From assembly GCF_020171945.1 (NCBI RefSeq), contig NZ_JAIVAP010000002.1, forward strand, positions 434,001 through 498,000: DNA of 64,000 nt. The letters are read 5' to 3'. Both the position numbers and the translations under genes were made by a program. This DNA comes from Bacillus infantis (GTDB lineage Bacteria; Bacillota; Bacilli; Bacillales; Cytobacillaceae). This document shows, one piece after another, positions 1 to 8,862 of the stretch (its first letter is position 1; each line of letters starts with the position of its first letter). The notes under the pieces were generated by a model. The model had not been told where the DNA came from and did no database searches. It saw only the letters and a program-made list of their open reading frames with translations.

Positions 1-2
1 TA

Positions 3-671
3 GGAAACACGACAAATCCTTCGACCTTTGAGCTGGGAGTCAACTTTCTGCGTTCGGAAATAGACCGGACGGAAGCAATCGGCGCCCGCCAGATCGTTCT
101 TCATCCCGGTGCGCATGTCGGTGCAGGAACAGAAGAGGGCATCAAAAAAATCATTGAAGGACTGAATGAAGTTCTGAATGGCGAGGAAAATGTCCAGATT
201 GCGCTGGAAACAATGGCAGGCAAAGGCTCTGAATGCGGGAGAAACTTCGAAGAGCTGGCCATGATCATCGATGGAGTCAAATATAATGATCATCTATCCG
301 TCTGCTTTGATACATGCCACACACATGATGCAGGCTATAATATCGTAGAAGACTTTGATGGGGTTTTGAATGAGTTCGACAAAATTGTCGGGCTCGACCG
401 CCTGAAGGTGCTTCATATCAATGACAGTAAAAATGAGCGGGGAATGAAAAAGGACCGTCATGAAAACATCGGCTTCGGCCACATCGGCTTTGACGCTTTA
501 AGCTATATCGTCCATCATCCGCAGCTTGCAGAAATCCCGAAAATCCTTGAAACGCCATTTGTCGGGGAAGATAAGAACAGCAAGATGCCTCCATACAAAT
601 ATGAAATTGAGATGCTCAGGAACAAGGAATTCAACGAAAACCTTCTTGCAGACATCATGGAAGGCAAATAA
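3..671 (+). CDS. nfo: Endonuclease IV (AP endonuclease), 5' end outside window
   Basis: Zn-dependent class II AP endonuclease of base-excision repair; it cleaves 5' of abasic sites. The frame is open from base 3, so the start and roughly the first quarter of the protein lie outside the window. The metal-ligand motifs of the family are visible in order: LHPGAH (His), ALETMAGKG (Glu), [12 protein letters not shown] (Asp and His), LHINDSK (His), [10 protein letters not shown] (Asp and His) and LETPF (Glu). It is followed at once by an intrinsic terminator. In B. subtilis the same gene (yqfS) begins this gene order. Confidence 0.96.
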   Translation, partial: GNTTNPSTFELGVNFLRSEIDRTEAIGARQIVLHPGAHVGAGTEEGIKKIIEGLNEVLNGEENVQIALETMAGKGSECGRNFEELAMIIDGVKYNDHLSVCFDTCHTHDAGYNIVEDFDGVLNEFDKIVGLDRLKVLHINDSKNERGMKKDRHENIGFGHIGFDALSYIVHHPQLAEIPKILETPFVGEDKNSKMPPYKYEIEMLRNKEFNENLLADIMEGK

Positions 672-674
672 ATG

Positions 675-709
675 AAATACAGCTGCAGGGTGCTGCAGCT
701 GTATTTTTT
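675..709 (+). terminator. Intrinsic terminator of nfo
   Basis: A 14-bp inverted repeat (arms 675-688 and 693-706) with a 4-nt loop runs directly into a T-rich tract. It begins 4 bases after the nfo stop codon. Confidence 0.85.
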
Positions 710-785
710 ATGAGAGAGGCTTCAGGCTAAAGAGGTAATTATTCCCTGCCGATTAGGTGTTAAGCAGAAAAGAATTACAATAACC

Positions 786-918
786 CTGTTGATTGCAGTG
801 GAAGGCACGTAGACTCCAGCGGGATTGCAGCGAAAAAGTTGAGACCCCGCAGCGCGGAGCGTGAGGAGGCTCAACTTCGCCCTGCGGAAAGCGAAGTGCC
901 TGCAACGGAAATCAACAG
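786..918. repeat. Dispersed palindromic repeat, family A, copy 1
   Basis: A 133-bp imperfect palindrome. The outer arms are CTGTTGATT (786-794) and AATCAACAG (910-918); the interior holds GGCAC/GTGCC, CCCCGC and CGGAAAGCG blocks. It matches my recollection of a repeat found between genes in many Bacillaceae (GTTGATTGGAGTGCAAGGC ... GGAACGGAAATCA). A second, longer copy lies at 16694-16890. No ORF or mobility gene is inside it. Confidence 0.8.
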
Positions 919-1000
919 CCCCATACTAACAACTATGGTTTTTTATATTGGGTATAGGCTGCAGACTATACTGAAGTTTTGAGTATATGTTCCTCTAATG

Positions 1001-1269
1001 AGCTAGGCTTTTCCGCATTTCTATTGTCCAGCTCCAAAGCCTAGCCCCTCGAGTCATAAGCCACTTGGGAATTGAAGGCAAAGAACGCCTTCTATTCCCA
1101 AGCGTCTTATGCTTGTTGGGGCTGAACAAGGCTTTTCCGCATTTCTATTGTCCAGCTCCAGCGGCTAGAGCCTCGAGTCATAAGCCGCGCAAGAATTAAA
1201 GGCAAAGAGCGCCTTTTATTCTTGCGCGTCTTATGCTTGTCGGCTCTGGGCAAGCCGCTTCCGCATTTC
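1001..1269. repeat. Two tandem copies of palindromic repeat, family B
   Basis: Two head-to-tail units, about 1001-1128 and 1129-1269. Both contain TTCCGCATTTCTATTGTCCA, then GCTCC, CTCGAGTCATAAGCC, the core GGCAAAGARCGCC and CTTATGCTTG. Each unit folds into a long hairpin: CATAAG pairs with CTTATG, and the unit-specific arms (TTGGGAAT with ATTCCCAA; GCGCAAGAAT with ATTCTTGCGC) covary. The second unit runs into the stop codon of the minus-strand DUF2624 gene. The rest of 919-1000 holds nothing recognisable. Confidence 0.75.
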
Positions 1270-1522
1270 ACTTCGTAAATTGCATAAACAGCTTGTTTAC
1301 TTCCCTTGCTGTGTCCGGTCCGGCAATTTTGGCAATTTCCTTAATTATCTTGGAACGTTCTGAATCCTGGAAGATGTTTACCTGTTTACCTTTTAAGTAA
1401 TTGGCAATTTGTTTTGCCTGCACGTGATTTATGGATATTTGGAATTGCTTCGCATATTTTAAAAGCTCTTCAGTCGTAATTGTACTGACTTTATGATTGA
1501 TGATATTCTCAAATATTTTCAT
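1268..1522 (-). CDS. yqfT: DUF2624 family protein (YqfT)
   Basis: An 84-aa soluble, charged, predicted all-helical protein (MKIFENIINHKVSTITTEEL...). It resembles YqfT of B. subtilis in length, sequence feel and position between nfo and the zur locus. Its function is unknown. An RBS-like GGAGGTGGGAG precedes the ATG on the minus strand. The stop codon and last codons overlap the edge of a family B repeat, so the C-terminus may have been altered by repeat insertion. Confidence 0.8.
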   Translation of the reverse strand: MKIFENIINHKVSTITTEELLKYAKQFQISINHVQAKQIANYLKGKQVNIFQDSERSKIIKEIAKIAGPDTAREVNKLFMQFTK

Positions 1523-1617
1523 TTTCTCCCACCTCCTCTGTACCTTATGTACAAAAGCCCGGAAATGTGACTGAAAAGTGCTTCCAGAAGAAAATTAAGT
1601 CAACGAATCCGGTTCAC

Positions 1618-1673
1618 TTTACATTGTGGTGGAGTTCCGTTATACTACTAAAGTTAAATCGGAATCATTCTTA
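1618..1673 (+). promoter_or_regulatory. znuC-znuB-zur promoter with candidate Zur operator
   Basis: Sigma-A-type elements: TTTACA at 1618-1623, a 17-bp spacer and TATACT at 1641-1646. Over the expected start of transcription lies TCGGAATCATTCTTA (1659-1673). It fits the left half of the Bacillus Zur box (TCGTAAT-N-ATTACGA) well and the right half partly. A repressor bound here would block the operon when zinc is plentiful. The promoter is clear; the operator is an inference. Confidence 0.65.
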
Positions 1674-1691
1674 TATTAAAAGGTGATAAAA

Positions 1692-2483
1692 GTGAAAGAT
1701 CAAAAACCCATTATTGAGATATCAAATCTCACTTATAGATATGAAAAAGAAAATGTGCTGGAAAATATTAATTTAACCGTCCCTGAAGGGGCATTCCTTG
1801 GGATAGTGGGACCGAATGGTTCAGGGAAGTCGACTCTCCTTAAGATGATTCTCGGGCTTTTGAAGCCGCAGAAAGGCGAAATTCATCTGTTCGGACAGCC
1901 AATCGGAAAATTCAGGGAGCAGTCAAAAATCGGCTTTGTTTCCCAAAAGGCAAACTCCTTCAATACCGGGTTTCCTGCTACTGTGTTTGAGGTGGTTTCC
2001 AGCGGATTGACCAAAAAGCTTGGACTGTTCCGGTTTGCAGGCAGGCAGGAAAGGGCGAAAGTTGCGGAAGCGATTGAATCTGTCGGCTTGACTGCCTTTT
2101 CGGGCCGCAATATCGGCGAGCTTTCCGGAGGGCAGCAGCAGCGCGTCTTTATTGCCAGGGCGCTTGTCAGCAGTCCTAAGCTGATGATACTTGACGAACC
2201 GACGGTAGGAGTCGATGCTCAGAATGTACAGTCGTTTTATCAGATGCTTGGGGATTTAAATACCAAGCTGGGCATTACGCTGGTTCTGGTAACGCATGAC
2301 ATCGGCACGATAACCGATAAGGTCACACATGTAGCCTGCCTGAATAAGCATCTTCATTTTCACGGAAGGACAGAAGAATTTGAAGACTTCGATCAGAATG
2401 AGGTTTCAGAGTTTTACGGACACGGGCTCCATGTCCTTAATCATGACGGCCACCATCATCATCATGAAGGAGGCGCCTTATGA
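1692..2483 (+). CDS. znuC: Zinc ABC transporter, ATP-binding subunit
   Basis: ATPase of a high-affinity Zn2+ (Mn2+-family) importer. Walker A GPNGSGKST is at about residues 40-48, followed by the signature LSGGQQQRV, Walker B LMILDEPT and the H-loop VTHD. The tail is His-rich (HDGHHHHHEGG), common in metal transporters. An upstream in-frame GTG (1683) exists, but AAAGGTG at 1679-1685 is spaced for the GTG at 1692, so I use that (263 aa). The stop overlaps the znuB ATG (ATGA), so the two are coupled. No substrate-binding ZnuA is encoded beside it. Confidence 0.9.
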   Translation: MKDQKPIIEISNLTYRYEKENVLENINLTVPEGAFLGIVGPNGSGKSTLLKMILGLLKPQKGEIHLFGQPIGKFREQSKIGFVSQKANSFNTGFPATVFEVVSSGLTKKLGLFRFAGRQERAKVAEAIESVGLTAFSGRNIGELSGGQQQRVFIARALVSSPKLMILDEPTVGVDAQNVQSFYQMLGDLNTKLGITLVLVTHDIGTITDKVTHVACLNKHLHFHGRTEEFEDFDQNEVSEFYGHGLHVLNHDGHHHHHEGGAL

Positions 2484-3343
2484 TATCGGCTATCCTTGAA
2501 TATGAATTCTTGCAGAACGCCTTTTTGACTGGCATTATCATAGGCATCATTGCTCCTGTCCTTGGGGTTTTCATCGTGGTGCGCAGACTGTCGCTGATAG
2601 CAGATGCTTTGAGCCATGTCACGCTTGCAGGGATTGCAGCAAGCCTCCTGCTGGAAAAAAAGTTCATAGCATTCAGCGGCCTTAATCCGATGTATATGGG
2701 TATGCTGTTTTCTGTTGCAGGCTCCCTTTTCATAGAAAAGCTGAGAGCTGTTTATAAGCATTATCAGGAACTGGCCATCCCGATTATCCTTTCGGGAGGG
2801 ATCGGGATAGGAGTCATTTTCATTTCTCTGGCAGATGGCTTCAATACAGACCTGTTCAGCTACCTGTTTGGAAGTGTAAGTGCGGTCAGCAGGACAGACC
2901 TTTGGATAATTTTAATCATTAGCGCCATTGTGGCGATTCTTATAGTATTATTATATAAAGAACTGTTTTTGCTTTCCTTTGATGAAGAGCATGCTAAGGC
3001 GTCCGGCATCGCCGCAAAGAGCGTCCATTTCATTTTCATTGTGATGGTTGCCCTTGTCATTGCGGCTTCCATGAGGATTGTCGGGATTCTGCTTGTTTCA
3101 TCCCTGATGACCCTTCCTGTTGCTGCCAGCATCCGCATTGCCAAAGGGTTTAAGCAAACCATTCTTTTCTCGGTGATCTTCGGGGAAATTTCTGTCCTTG
3201 GAGGATTGTCGGTTTCCTATTATCTGGACCTTGCTCCAGGGGGGACGATTGTAATGATCAGTGTCCTTATTCTTGTTTTAACCATCCTGATAAAATCCCT
3301 GTTCCTGAAATTTGCTTCCGGCGCTGAAAAAGCCGAGGCATAG
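2480..3343 (+). CDS. znuB: Zinc ABC transporter, permease subunit
   Basis: A 287-aa integral membrane protein of the ABC-3 (ZnuB/MntC) family with about eight hydrophobic segments. Typical stretches are GVFIVVRRLSLIADALSHVTLAGIA near the N-terminus and a late RIVGILLVSSLMTLPVAASI segment. It forms the membrane channel for ZnuC. It overlaps znuC by 4 bases and is followed 57 bases later by the Fur-family regulator, which suggests a zinc uptake-and-sensing operon. Confidence 0.9.
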   Translation: MISAILEYEFLQNAFLTGIIIGIIAPVLGVFIVVRRLSLIADALSHVTLAGIAASLLLEKKFIAFSGLNPMYMGMLFSVAGSLFIEKLRAVYKHYQELAIPIILSGGIGIGVIFISLADGFNTDLFSYLFGSVSAVSRTDLWIILIISAIVAILIVLLYKELFLLSFDEEHAKASGIAAKSVHFIFIVMVALVIAASMRIVGILLVSSLMTLPVAASIRIAKGFKQTILFSVIFGEISVLGGLSVSYYLDLAPGGTIVMISVLILVLTILIKSLFLKFASGAEKAEA

Positions 3344-3400
3344 GCGGGGCCTGGAAAAGCTGCCAGGAAGCAAGCAGCGCGATTTAAAGAGGTGATTGCA

Positions 3401-3814
3401 ATGAATGTTGAAGAAGCCTTGATTCTTTTAAAAGAAAAAGGATATAAACATACAGGAAAGCGCGAAGAAATGCTGCAGTTCTTTTCTGACAGCAATAAAT
3501 ATCTCACTGCCAAAGATGTGCTCGATAAATTGAAGGACGATTACCCGGGATTAAGCTTTGATACGATATACAGAAATCTTTCTTTATTCGTTGACTTGGG
3601 GATCTTTGAAATGACCGAGCTTTCGGGAGAAAAACATTTCCGTTTTACTTGCTCGCACCATCATCACCACCATCACTTTATCTGTCTGGACTGCGGCAAA
3701 ACGAAGGAAATTGAGACATGCCCGATGAATGAGCTCCAGGAAAACCTGAAAGGCTACGATGTATCCGGCCACAAATTTGAAATCTACGGCCGCTGCCCGG
3801 ATTGTTTACATTGA
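3401..3814 (+). CDS. zur: Fur-family regulator, probably zinc sensor Zur
   Basis: A 137-aa repressor with an N-terminal winged helix ([26 protein letters not shown]) and a C-terminal dimer/metal domain. Two CxxC pairs (CLDCG, CPDC) would bind structural zinc. A run of seven His just before the first CxxC fits a Zn or Ni sensor. The chosen ATG follows AGAGGTG at good distance; an earlier in-frame GTG at 3392 overlaps that RBS and is rejected. Its position matches B. subtilis yqfV (zur), and linkage to znuCB supports Zur over Fur or PerR. Confidence 0.88.
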   Translation: MNVEEALILLKEKGYKHTGKREEMLQFFSDSNKYLTAKDVLDKLKDDYPGLSFDTIYRNLSLFVDLGIFEMTELSGEKHFRFTCSHHHHHHHFICLDCGKTKEIETCPMNELQENLKGYDVSGHKFEIYGRCPDCLH

Positions 3815-3820
3815 TATAGG

Positions 3821-3846
3821 AAAAACCGGCCTTGGGGCCGGTTTTT
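3821..3846. terminator. Bidirectional terminator between zur and yqfW
   Basis: A perfect AAAAACCGGCC / GGCCGGTTTTT stem with a TTGG loop. It lies between convergent genes and can end transcripts from both sides. Confidence 0.88.
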
Positions 3847-3854
3847 CTGTTTTT

Positions 3855-4427
3855 TTACTTTTTTTCAGCTTTCAGCCACTGTTCCACTGCTGCCTTCGCC
3901 TCAAACCAGCTGTTCACCCTTACAACCCCTTCAGGGATAGGATCGCGATTATAAGGTGTGTCAAAAAGGATGACGGGTATGCCGCATTCTTCATGGATCG
4001 CAACTGCATTATCATGCTTGTCTTCAAAGAATATATCCACTTTGTGCTTCTTAGCCGTACTGATTTTGTCATGAGAGCCAATCAGCTCAACATGATGAAA
4101 ATTAAGCTCGTTTTCTAGGAACCATTCTTCGGTCAATTCCTGCAGATATGAGCCGCGTGCACTGATAAAGTACAGCTCATGCTTTGATTCCCATTCTTTC
4201 AGAACCTGTTTAGCTCCTGAAGCCAACGGGGAATTAGCATAAATCTTTGGTTCATTGTCAAGGAACCATTTTGCAAATTCTTCTTCGCTTATGTCAACCA
4301 GGGGATTTAAGTCATATTCTTTTACATCCTCCAGGGTCAGGTTTAATTGGAACGCTTCATTTAAATAGGGGATGATCGATGAAGGGCATGTCACTGTCCC
4401 GTCGATATCAATGCCGAATCTTTTCAT
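3855..4427 (-). CDS. yqfW: HAD-superfamily 5'(3')-nucleotidase-like protein (YqfW)
   Basis: A 190-aa HAD-fold phosphohydrolase of the NT5C type. Motif I is FGIDIDGTV at residues 4-12 with both Asp residues; motif II is FISARGS; motif IV is DIFFEDKHDNA. B. subtilis YqfW is its positional and sequence counterpart, annotated as a putative nucleotidase. The physiological substrate is not known. It ends convergently with zur at a shared terminator. Confidence 0.85.
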   Translation of the reverse strand: MKRFGIDIDGTVTCPSSIIPYLNEAFQLNLTLEDVKEYDLNPLVDISEEEFAKWFLDNEPKIYANSPLASGAKQVLKEWESKHELYFISARGSYLQELTEEWFLENELNFHHVELIGSHDKISTAKKHKVDIFFEDKHDNAVAIHEECGIPVILFDTPYNRDPIPEGVVRVNSWFEAKAAVEQWLKAEKK

Positions 4428-4861
4428 ATGTCTTTTTCTCCTTATATGGATGTCTCATACCATCTTAACAGAACTTGTGCCCTCCAAAAAGGATTGCAGG
4501 TGAGAAGCAGGAGATTTGCCTGTTTTTTTATATGGATAAAGAAGTATTTTAACTTCGATTACTGACCAGCAGCACGCATATCCCTTAGGGTCACAGCCGA
4601 TTTGCCAAAAAGGGCAAAGAGCGTCTTTGCGGCAGGATCGTCATGAGGTCCCCAGGAACCTGATAATCCAGTCGCTGCCGCAGCACATGGCGTTATTAGT
4701 CTGCATTCCTTAAGTGAGCAAGAGAAGCTTGTGCTTTTCTTACCATACATTAGCATCGTAAAACAGGAGGAGAGAGCAGATAATAAATAATGCCCCTATA
4801 GAAGGGGGCAGCTAATTTGCCATTACTAACAAATCAGGCTTCTGAAAGCGGAGGGATTATA
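4428..4861. other. Long intergenic region upstream of yqfX
   Basis: 434 bases without a credible gene. It holds repeat family C copy 1 (4563-4694) and a short GC-rich hairpin around 4793-4810 (GCCCC ... GGGGGC) in the leader of yqfX. No riboswitch class was recognised. A 65-codon antisense ORF over the repeat is not supported. Confidence 0.6.
4563..4694. repeat. Dispersed palindromic repeat, family C, copy 1
   Basis: About 132 bp. Shared in order with 30369-30497: TGACCA, CCAGCAGCAC, GGTCACA, CAAAAAGGGCAAAGAGCGTC, GTCC-CCAGG, CGCTGCC and TGGCGTT. The GGCAAAGARCG core also occurs in family B, which suggests the two families share an origin. Confidence 0.65.
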
Positions 4862-5248
4862 TTGGCAGATCAAGAACGCTCTCAGCAAGAACAAGACCTT
4901 CGCCACAGCGAAGAGATTGGCGAAAAAAATGAATATGGGTCAAGGAATTATACAGAAGAAACAGCGGCCGAAATCGCAGCACCTGTTTCGCTGGGAAGGG
5001 ACAGCGGCCGGGAGGAAGACCGCGGAGAAGAAAATACCGGGATGGACCTCTCTGGCGGTATGATGGGGTATGGAGCCTTAGCGCTTTCCATTCTCTCACT
5101 TTTTGTCCTGCCGATCCTGTTTGGCGCCGCCGGCATCATTCTCGGCTTCATAGCGCGCAGAAGAGGGGCGCGCACAACCGGGGCTTGGGCAATCGGCATC
5201 GGTGCCGTCTCCATTATCATTGGAATCTTTATCCTTCCGTTCTTTTAG
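4862..5248 (+). CDS. yqfX: YqfX-like membrane protein
   Basis: A protein of about 128 aa starting at TTG 4862, chosen because GGAGGG at 4850-4855 is well placed; the open frame runs further upstream to 4817 without an RBS. The N-terminal two fifths are acidic and hydrophilic (many E, Q, R). The C-terminal part has two hydrophobic helices (ALSILSLFVLPILFGAAGII; IGIGAVSIIIGIFILPFF) separated by ARRRGARTTG, like DUF4190-type proteins. Its function is unknown. It sits upstream of, and convergent to, ispG. Confidence 0.75.
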   Translation: MADQERSQQEQDLRHSEEIGEKNEYGSRNYTEETAAEIAAPVSLGRDSGREEDRGEENTGMDLSGGMMGYGALALSILSLFVLPILFGAAGIILGFIARRRGARTTGAWAIGIGAVSIIIGIFILPFF

Positions 5249-5261
5249 GCGGGAGCAGGAA

Positions 5262-5292
5262 AAAGACCGGCTCAATATTTGAGCCGGTCTTT
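5262..5292. terminator. Terminator between yqfX and ispG
   Basis: AAAGACCGGCTC pairs with GAGCCGGTCTTT around a 7-nt loop. It lies between the two convergent stop codons; the symmetric A and T ends would let it act in both directions. Confidence 0.85.
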
Positions 5293-5325
5293 GTTTGCTG
5301 CTGTCGAAGCGGGTGTAAAGCCGCT

Positions 5326-6441
5326 TTAATCATTCATTTGAAGCTGTTTTTCAGCTTCTTGTTTCGCATAGTATTCTTCAGCGATTTTATCGATCTCGAT
5401 TTTCAATTCTTCTACCATTGTATCTTCCGGAACTTTGCGGACTATTTTCCCCTTGCGGAACAATAGGCCTTCCCCGCGGGCACCGGCGATGCCGATATCT
5501 GCTTCGCGCGCTTCTCCGGGGCCGTTTACAGCACAGCCGAGCACAGCTACTTTTATAGGTGCTTTGATCTTCTGGATATATTCTTCTACTTCATTGGCAA
5601 TGCTGATCAAATCGATTTCAATCCGTCCGCAAGTCGGGCAGGAAATAAGTGTAGCGGCATTTGAAGATAGGCCGAATGACTTCAGGAGTTCCCTGGCGAC
5701 TTTGACTTCCTCAACAGGGTCGGCACTTAAGGAAATCCTTAAAGTATTACCGATGCCTTTGCTTAATATGGCACCAAGGCCTGCGGCGCTTTTCACTGTG
5801 CCGGCAAACAATGTCCCTGATTCTGTAATTCCAAGGTGAAGCGGGTAATCAAAGGCCATGGCTGCTTTTTCATAAGCTTCGATGGCCAGGTTGACGTCAG
5901 AAGCCTTCATGGAAACAATGATGTCATGGAAATCAAGGTCTTCAAGGATTTTGATATGGTGAAGGGCGCTTTCCACCATACCATCAGCAGTCGGGTAGCC
6001 GTATTTCTCAATGATCCGTTTTTCCAGTGAACCGGCATTTACACCGATCCGGATGGGGATCCCTTTTTCTTTAGCGGCTTTAACAACTGCTTCCACTTTT
6101 TCACGGCGCCCGATATTACCGGGATTGATCCTGATTTTGTCAGCTCCGCCCTCGATAGCCTTAAGAGCCAGTTTATAATCAAAATGGATATCCACTACTA
6201 GGGGGATATTGATCCGTTTTTTTATTTCAGCAATGGCATTTGCCGCTCTTTCGTCAGGGCACGCCACCCGGACGACTTGGCAGCCTGCTTCTTCAAGCCG
6301 CTTAATTTCAGCGACTGTAGCTTCGACATCATGCGTCTTGGTGGTCGTCATGCTTTGGATAACAAGTTCATTATTGCCGCCGATGGTCAGGTTGCCTACT
6401 TTGACCGGGCGGGTTTTGGTACGATGTATAATTTCACTCAA
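5326..6441 (-). CDS. ispG: (E)-4-hydroxy-3-methylbut-2-enyl-diphosphate synthase
   Basis: A 371-aa [4Fe-4S] enzyme of the MEP isoprenoid pathway; it converts MEcPP to HMBPP. The TIM-barrel part carries RIGVNAGSL and [10 protein letters not shown]. Cluster ligands are Cys268 and Cys271 (SCPTCGR) and Cys303 ([11 protein letters not shown]), with Glu310 as the fourth ligand. Translation starts at TTG (6441) behind AAAGGAG on the minus strand. It is the B. subtilis yqfY position. Confidence 0.95.
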   Translation of the reverse strand: MSEIIHRTKTRPVKVGNLTIGGNNELVIQSMTTTKTHDVEATVAEIKRLEEAGCQVVRVACPDERAANAIAEIKKRINIPLVVDIHFDYKLALKAIEGGADKIRINPGNIGRREKVEAVVKAAKEKGIPIRIGVNAGSLEKRIIEKYGYPTADGMVESALHHIKILEDLDFHDIIVSMKASDVNLAIEAYEKAAMAFDYPLHLGITESGTLFAGTVKSAAGLGAILSKGIGNTLRISLSADPVEEVKVARELLKSFGLSSNAATLISCPTCGRIEIDLISIANEVEEYIQKIKAPIKVAVLGCAVNGPGEAREADIGIAGARGEGLLFRKGKIVRKVPEDTMVEELKIEIDKIAEEYYAKQEAEKQLQMND

Positions 6442-6588
6442 TGGTGATTCGCTCCTTTAAATATGGAATTGGAACAAAAAATGAATTTTCAGCAGCGCAT
6501 TGCAAAGTCCTGCTGCTGTCAAACTATATCCTATTGTATCAATGAACCTGCTGAGTTGACAAGAATGAGGGTTCTGGCATTTATCTTT

Positions 6589-6927
6589 TCAATTGTTAGT
6601 TTTTGCGTAATCCGGAAATTTATAAATTTTACCTGCCTGGATCTTCCCGGCCGTCACCCCGCTGTTAAGCCTTTCAAAATCTGCTGCTACCTGGGAGATG
6701 GAAACGGGAACTGAGCTGTTGAGATGCCTCTCTACGATCGTCAGGACAGTTTCCCCGGGTACTGCCTTCTGTTCGAAATAGGCCATAGAACCTTCAGCAG
6801 GCTCCACTGTGGAGGAGGCTTCAAGGGCTGGAGCTTGATCAGGGGCAGGAAGGGTCCCGCGGCTCAGATCATAAAATATAATATATATAGCAAGGACAGA
6901 AATCAGCAGCGCAGCAATCCGTTTCAT
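6589..6927 (-). CDS. yqfZ: YqfZ-like LysM-type membrane-anchored protein
   Basis: A 112-aa protein with an N-terminal hydrophobic anchor (KRIAALLISVLAIYIIFYDL), a short spacer and a C-terminal LysM-like segment (VPGETVLTIVERHL ... AGKIQAGKIYKFP). It is probably a cell-wall-binding protein on the outer face. The start is the ATG at 6927 behind GGAGG; the open frame continues to 6996 without an RBS. It is placed as yqfZ of B. subtilis. No clear terminator separates it from ispG, so the two may be co-transcribed. Confidence 0.75.
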   Translation of the reverse strand: MKRIAALLISVLAIYIIFYDLSRGTLPAPDQAPALEASSTVEPAEGSMAYFEQKAVPGETVLTIVERHLNSSVPVSISQVAADFERLNSGVTAGKIQAGKIYKFPDYAKTNN

Positions 6928-7022
6928 GAGCAAAGCCTCCGATCGGCAGTTTTTTACTGAATGTATGCCTGTACATTCAAAAATAGAACAAGCCATTCAC
7001 ACGAAACATCATTTAGGAAAAA

Positions 7023-7065
7023 ATTACTGCTTCTTTACAAATGCTTAACAATACCTCCCTATAAT
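7023..7065 (+). promoter_or_regulatory. Chemoreceptor promoter with Pho-box-like repeats
   Basis: TATAAT lies at 7060-7065. Upstream are hexamers at 11-bp steps: ATTACT (7023), TTTACA (7034) and TTAACA (7045). The last two fit the PhoP consensus TT(A/T/C)ACA, and the 9-bp gap to the -10 is what PhoP-activated promoters usually show. The -35 match for sigma-A alone is poor. Control by PhoP is an inference. Confidence 0.45.
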
Positions 7066-7095
7066 GAAGGATAAATAGAGGGGGAGAGATGCATT

Positions 7096-8855
7096 TTGGC
7101 AAAAACATCACAGTATTCCATCAAACTCAAAAAGGCCGGCAAACGAATTGCCAAACCTTTTCAGAATTTGAAATTAAGCTTAGCGTGGAAACGTCTCATG
7201 GCAAAGATGCCGCTGCAATTCAGGCTTTTGTTCCTGACTTTAGGGCTGCTTATTGCGGCCATTTCTGCAGTTGCCTATATCTCATATGAAAAATCAAAAG
7301 ATACAGCGATAGAGCTTATGGAGCAAAGGCTGGAAAGAGAAACAAAAACTTTTTACCAGCTTGCACAGAACTTGATGTTCATTTACGTGGGAAATGAAGA
7401 CGAGTTCAGCAAAAAGGTGAACCAGGTACTGAGGGGACAGGAAGCGGAGCTGGCAAAAGATGGGCTGCACGGTGAGTATTTTCTGATTTCGGAAGGAAAG
7501 GCGGCAGCATTTGATGTCAGCAAAAAATCTTCTTTAATATTTCCGGAGAAGCTTTTGGCCGGCATCCAGGAAAAAAAGCCGGGATTGCCCATGAAAATTT
7601 ACAAGGACAAAAATATACCCTTTCCTATCACAATGTCCAGGAACTTAATGGGGTATTTTTAATAGCCATTCCACAGGAGCAATATCTTCACAGTGTTTAT
7701 GATATGGCAAAATACATACTTATTGCTGCGATTGCCAGCATAGCGGCAGCCGCCCTCCTTATTTTGATGCTGGTCCGAAGCATTACGGGCCCGCTCAATT
7801 CGTTAAGGGATATTATGAAGCAGGCCAGGACAGGAAGACTTGACCTGAAAGCAGAATCACGGACCACTATCCCGGAGATTACATCTCTGATAAAGAGCTT
7901 TCATAGCATGATGCATCAGATGAGGGAACTGATCGTCCGCATTTCGGATACATCCAGGAATTTGACATGGACAGGCGCTGATCTGCAGGAAATTTCCGGC
8001 CTGGTTCTGGAAGAGCAGGAACATCTTAATGAAGCCATCCGCATGGTAAGGGCCGGGGCAGAAGAAACCGCAGGAAGCTCAGAGAAAAGCATTCAGCTTT
8101 TTCAGGAAATGAAAAATTCGATTGAAAGCATTTCTCAGATGATGGGAAGCATGACTGCGAGCGCCAGCTCAATGAATATATCAGCATCAGAAGGAGAAGC
8201 AAGCATCAAGGAGCTTGTGCATACCGTGAGAAATTATGAAAAAGAGCTTAAAGGAGTTTCTGCCTCTGTACAGGAGGTAAGGGACTATTCAGATAAAATC
8301 GCACAGGTGGTTACACTCATTCAGGAAATTGCCGGACAGACAAAGCTTCTTGCCCTGAATGCGGCCATAGAGGCAGCAAGGGCAGGGGAATCAGGCAAAG
8401 GGTTCGCGGTCGTGGCTGATGAAGTAAGGAAGCTGGCAGACCAATCCTCGAAAGCTGCTGAAAATATAACAGGGACAATTGCAGAGATGGTGAGCATTTC
8501 TGCAAAGGCTTCAGATGGTTTCCAGGAGATGCAGGGTAACTTTAAGATTCATCTGGAGGCAGCTGAGAAAAGCATGACCACATTTGATGTACTCATGCGG
8601 GAAATTTCATCCGTGAGCATGATGATCAAAGAGTCCGAGAAAGGCCTGGCCATCCTGAATGGGATATTGCCTGAAGCCGAGGCTTCAGCAGAAGGATTCG
8701 CGTCCGTATCACAGGAAACACTTGCTAGTGCTGAACAGATGATTACAGCTTCCAATGAGCAGGCAGCCAAGACCAGAAGAAGCCATGATGCGGGGGAAAG
8801 CCTTATTTCCCTTTCCGGGTCGCTTGCGGAAACCATATCATTGTTTAAATATTAA
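7096..8855 (+). pseudogene. Methyl-accepting chemotaxis protein, broken by a -1 frameshift near base 7622
   Basis: Two frames together make one transmembrane chemoreceptor. The first (7096 to 7662, TTG start behind GAGGGGGA) has a basic tail, TM1 (LLFLTLGLLIAAISAVAYIS) and a Cache-like extracytoplasmic domain. The second frame, from about 7620, gives [19 protein letters not shown]2 ([20 protein letters not shown]), HAMP and a full signalling domain with the hairpin tip [18 protein letters not shown]. Adding one T to the TTT at 7620-7622 fuses them cleanly. It may be a true pseudogene or a base-calling error. It replaces yqgA in the B. subtilis order. Confidence 0.85.
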
Positions 8856-8862
8856 AGAACGA

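Noticed and set aside
2440-2475. CATCAT-type runs in znuC (and similar runs in zur at about 3655-3675) as microsatellite repeats
   Set aside because: They encode His-rich metal-binding segments in frame, common in zinc proteins.
4559-4756. 65-codon minus-strand frame
   Set aside because: It is made mostly of repeat family C sequence and has no RBS.
7600-7640. Programmed -1 frameshift in the chemoreceptor
   Set aside because: The codon phase ATA-CCC-TTT does not form a standard X-XXY-YYZ slippery site and no stimulatory structure is seen; a base loss is simpler.
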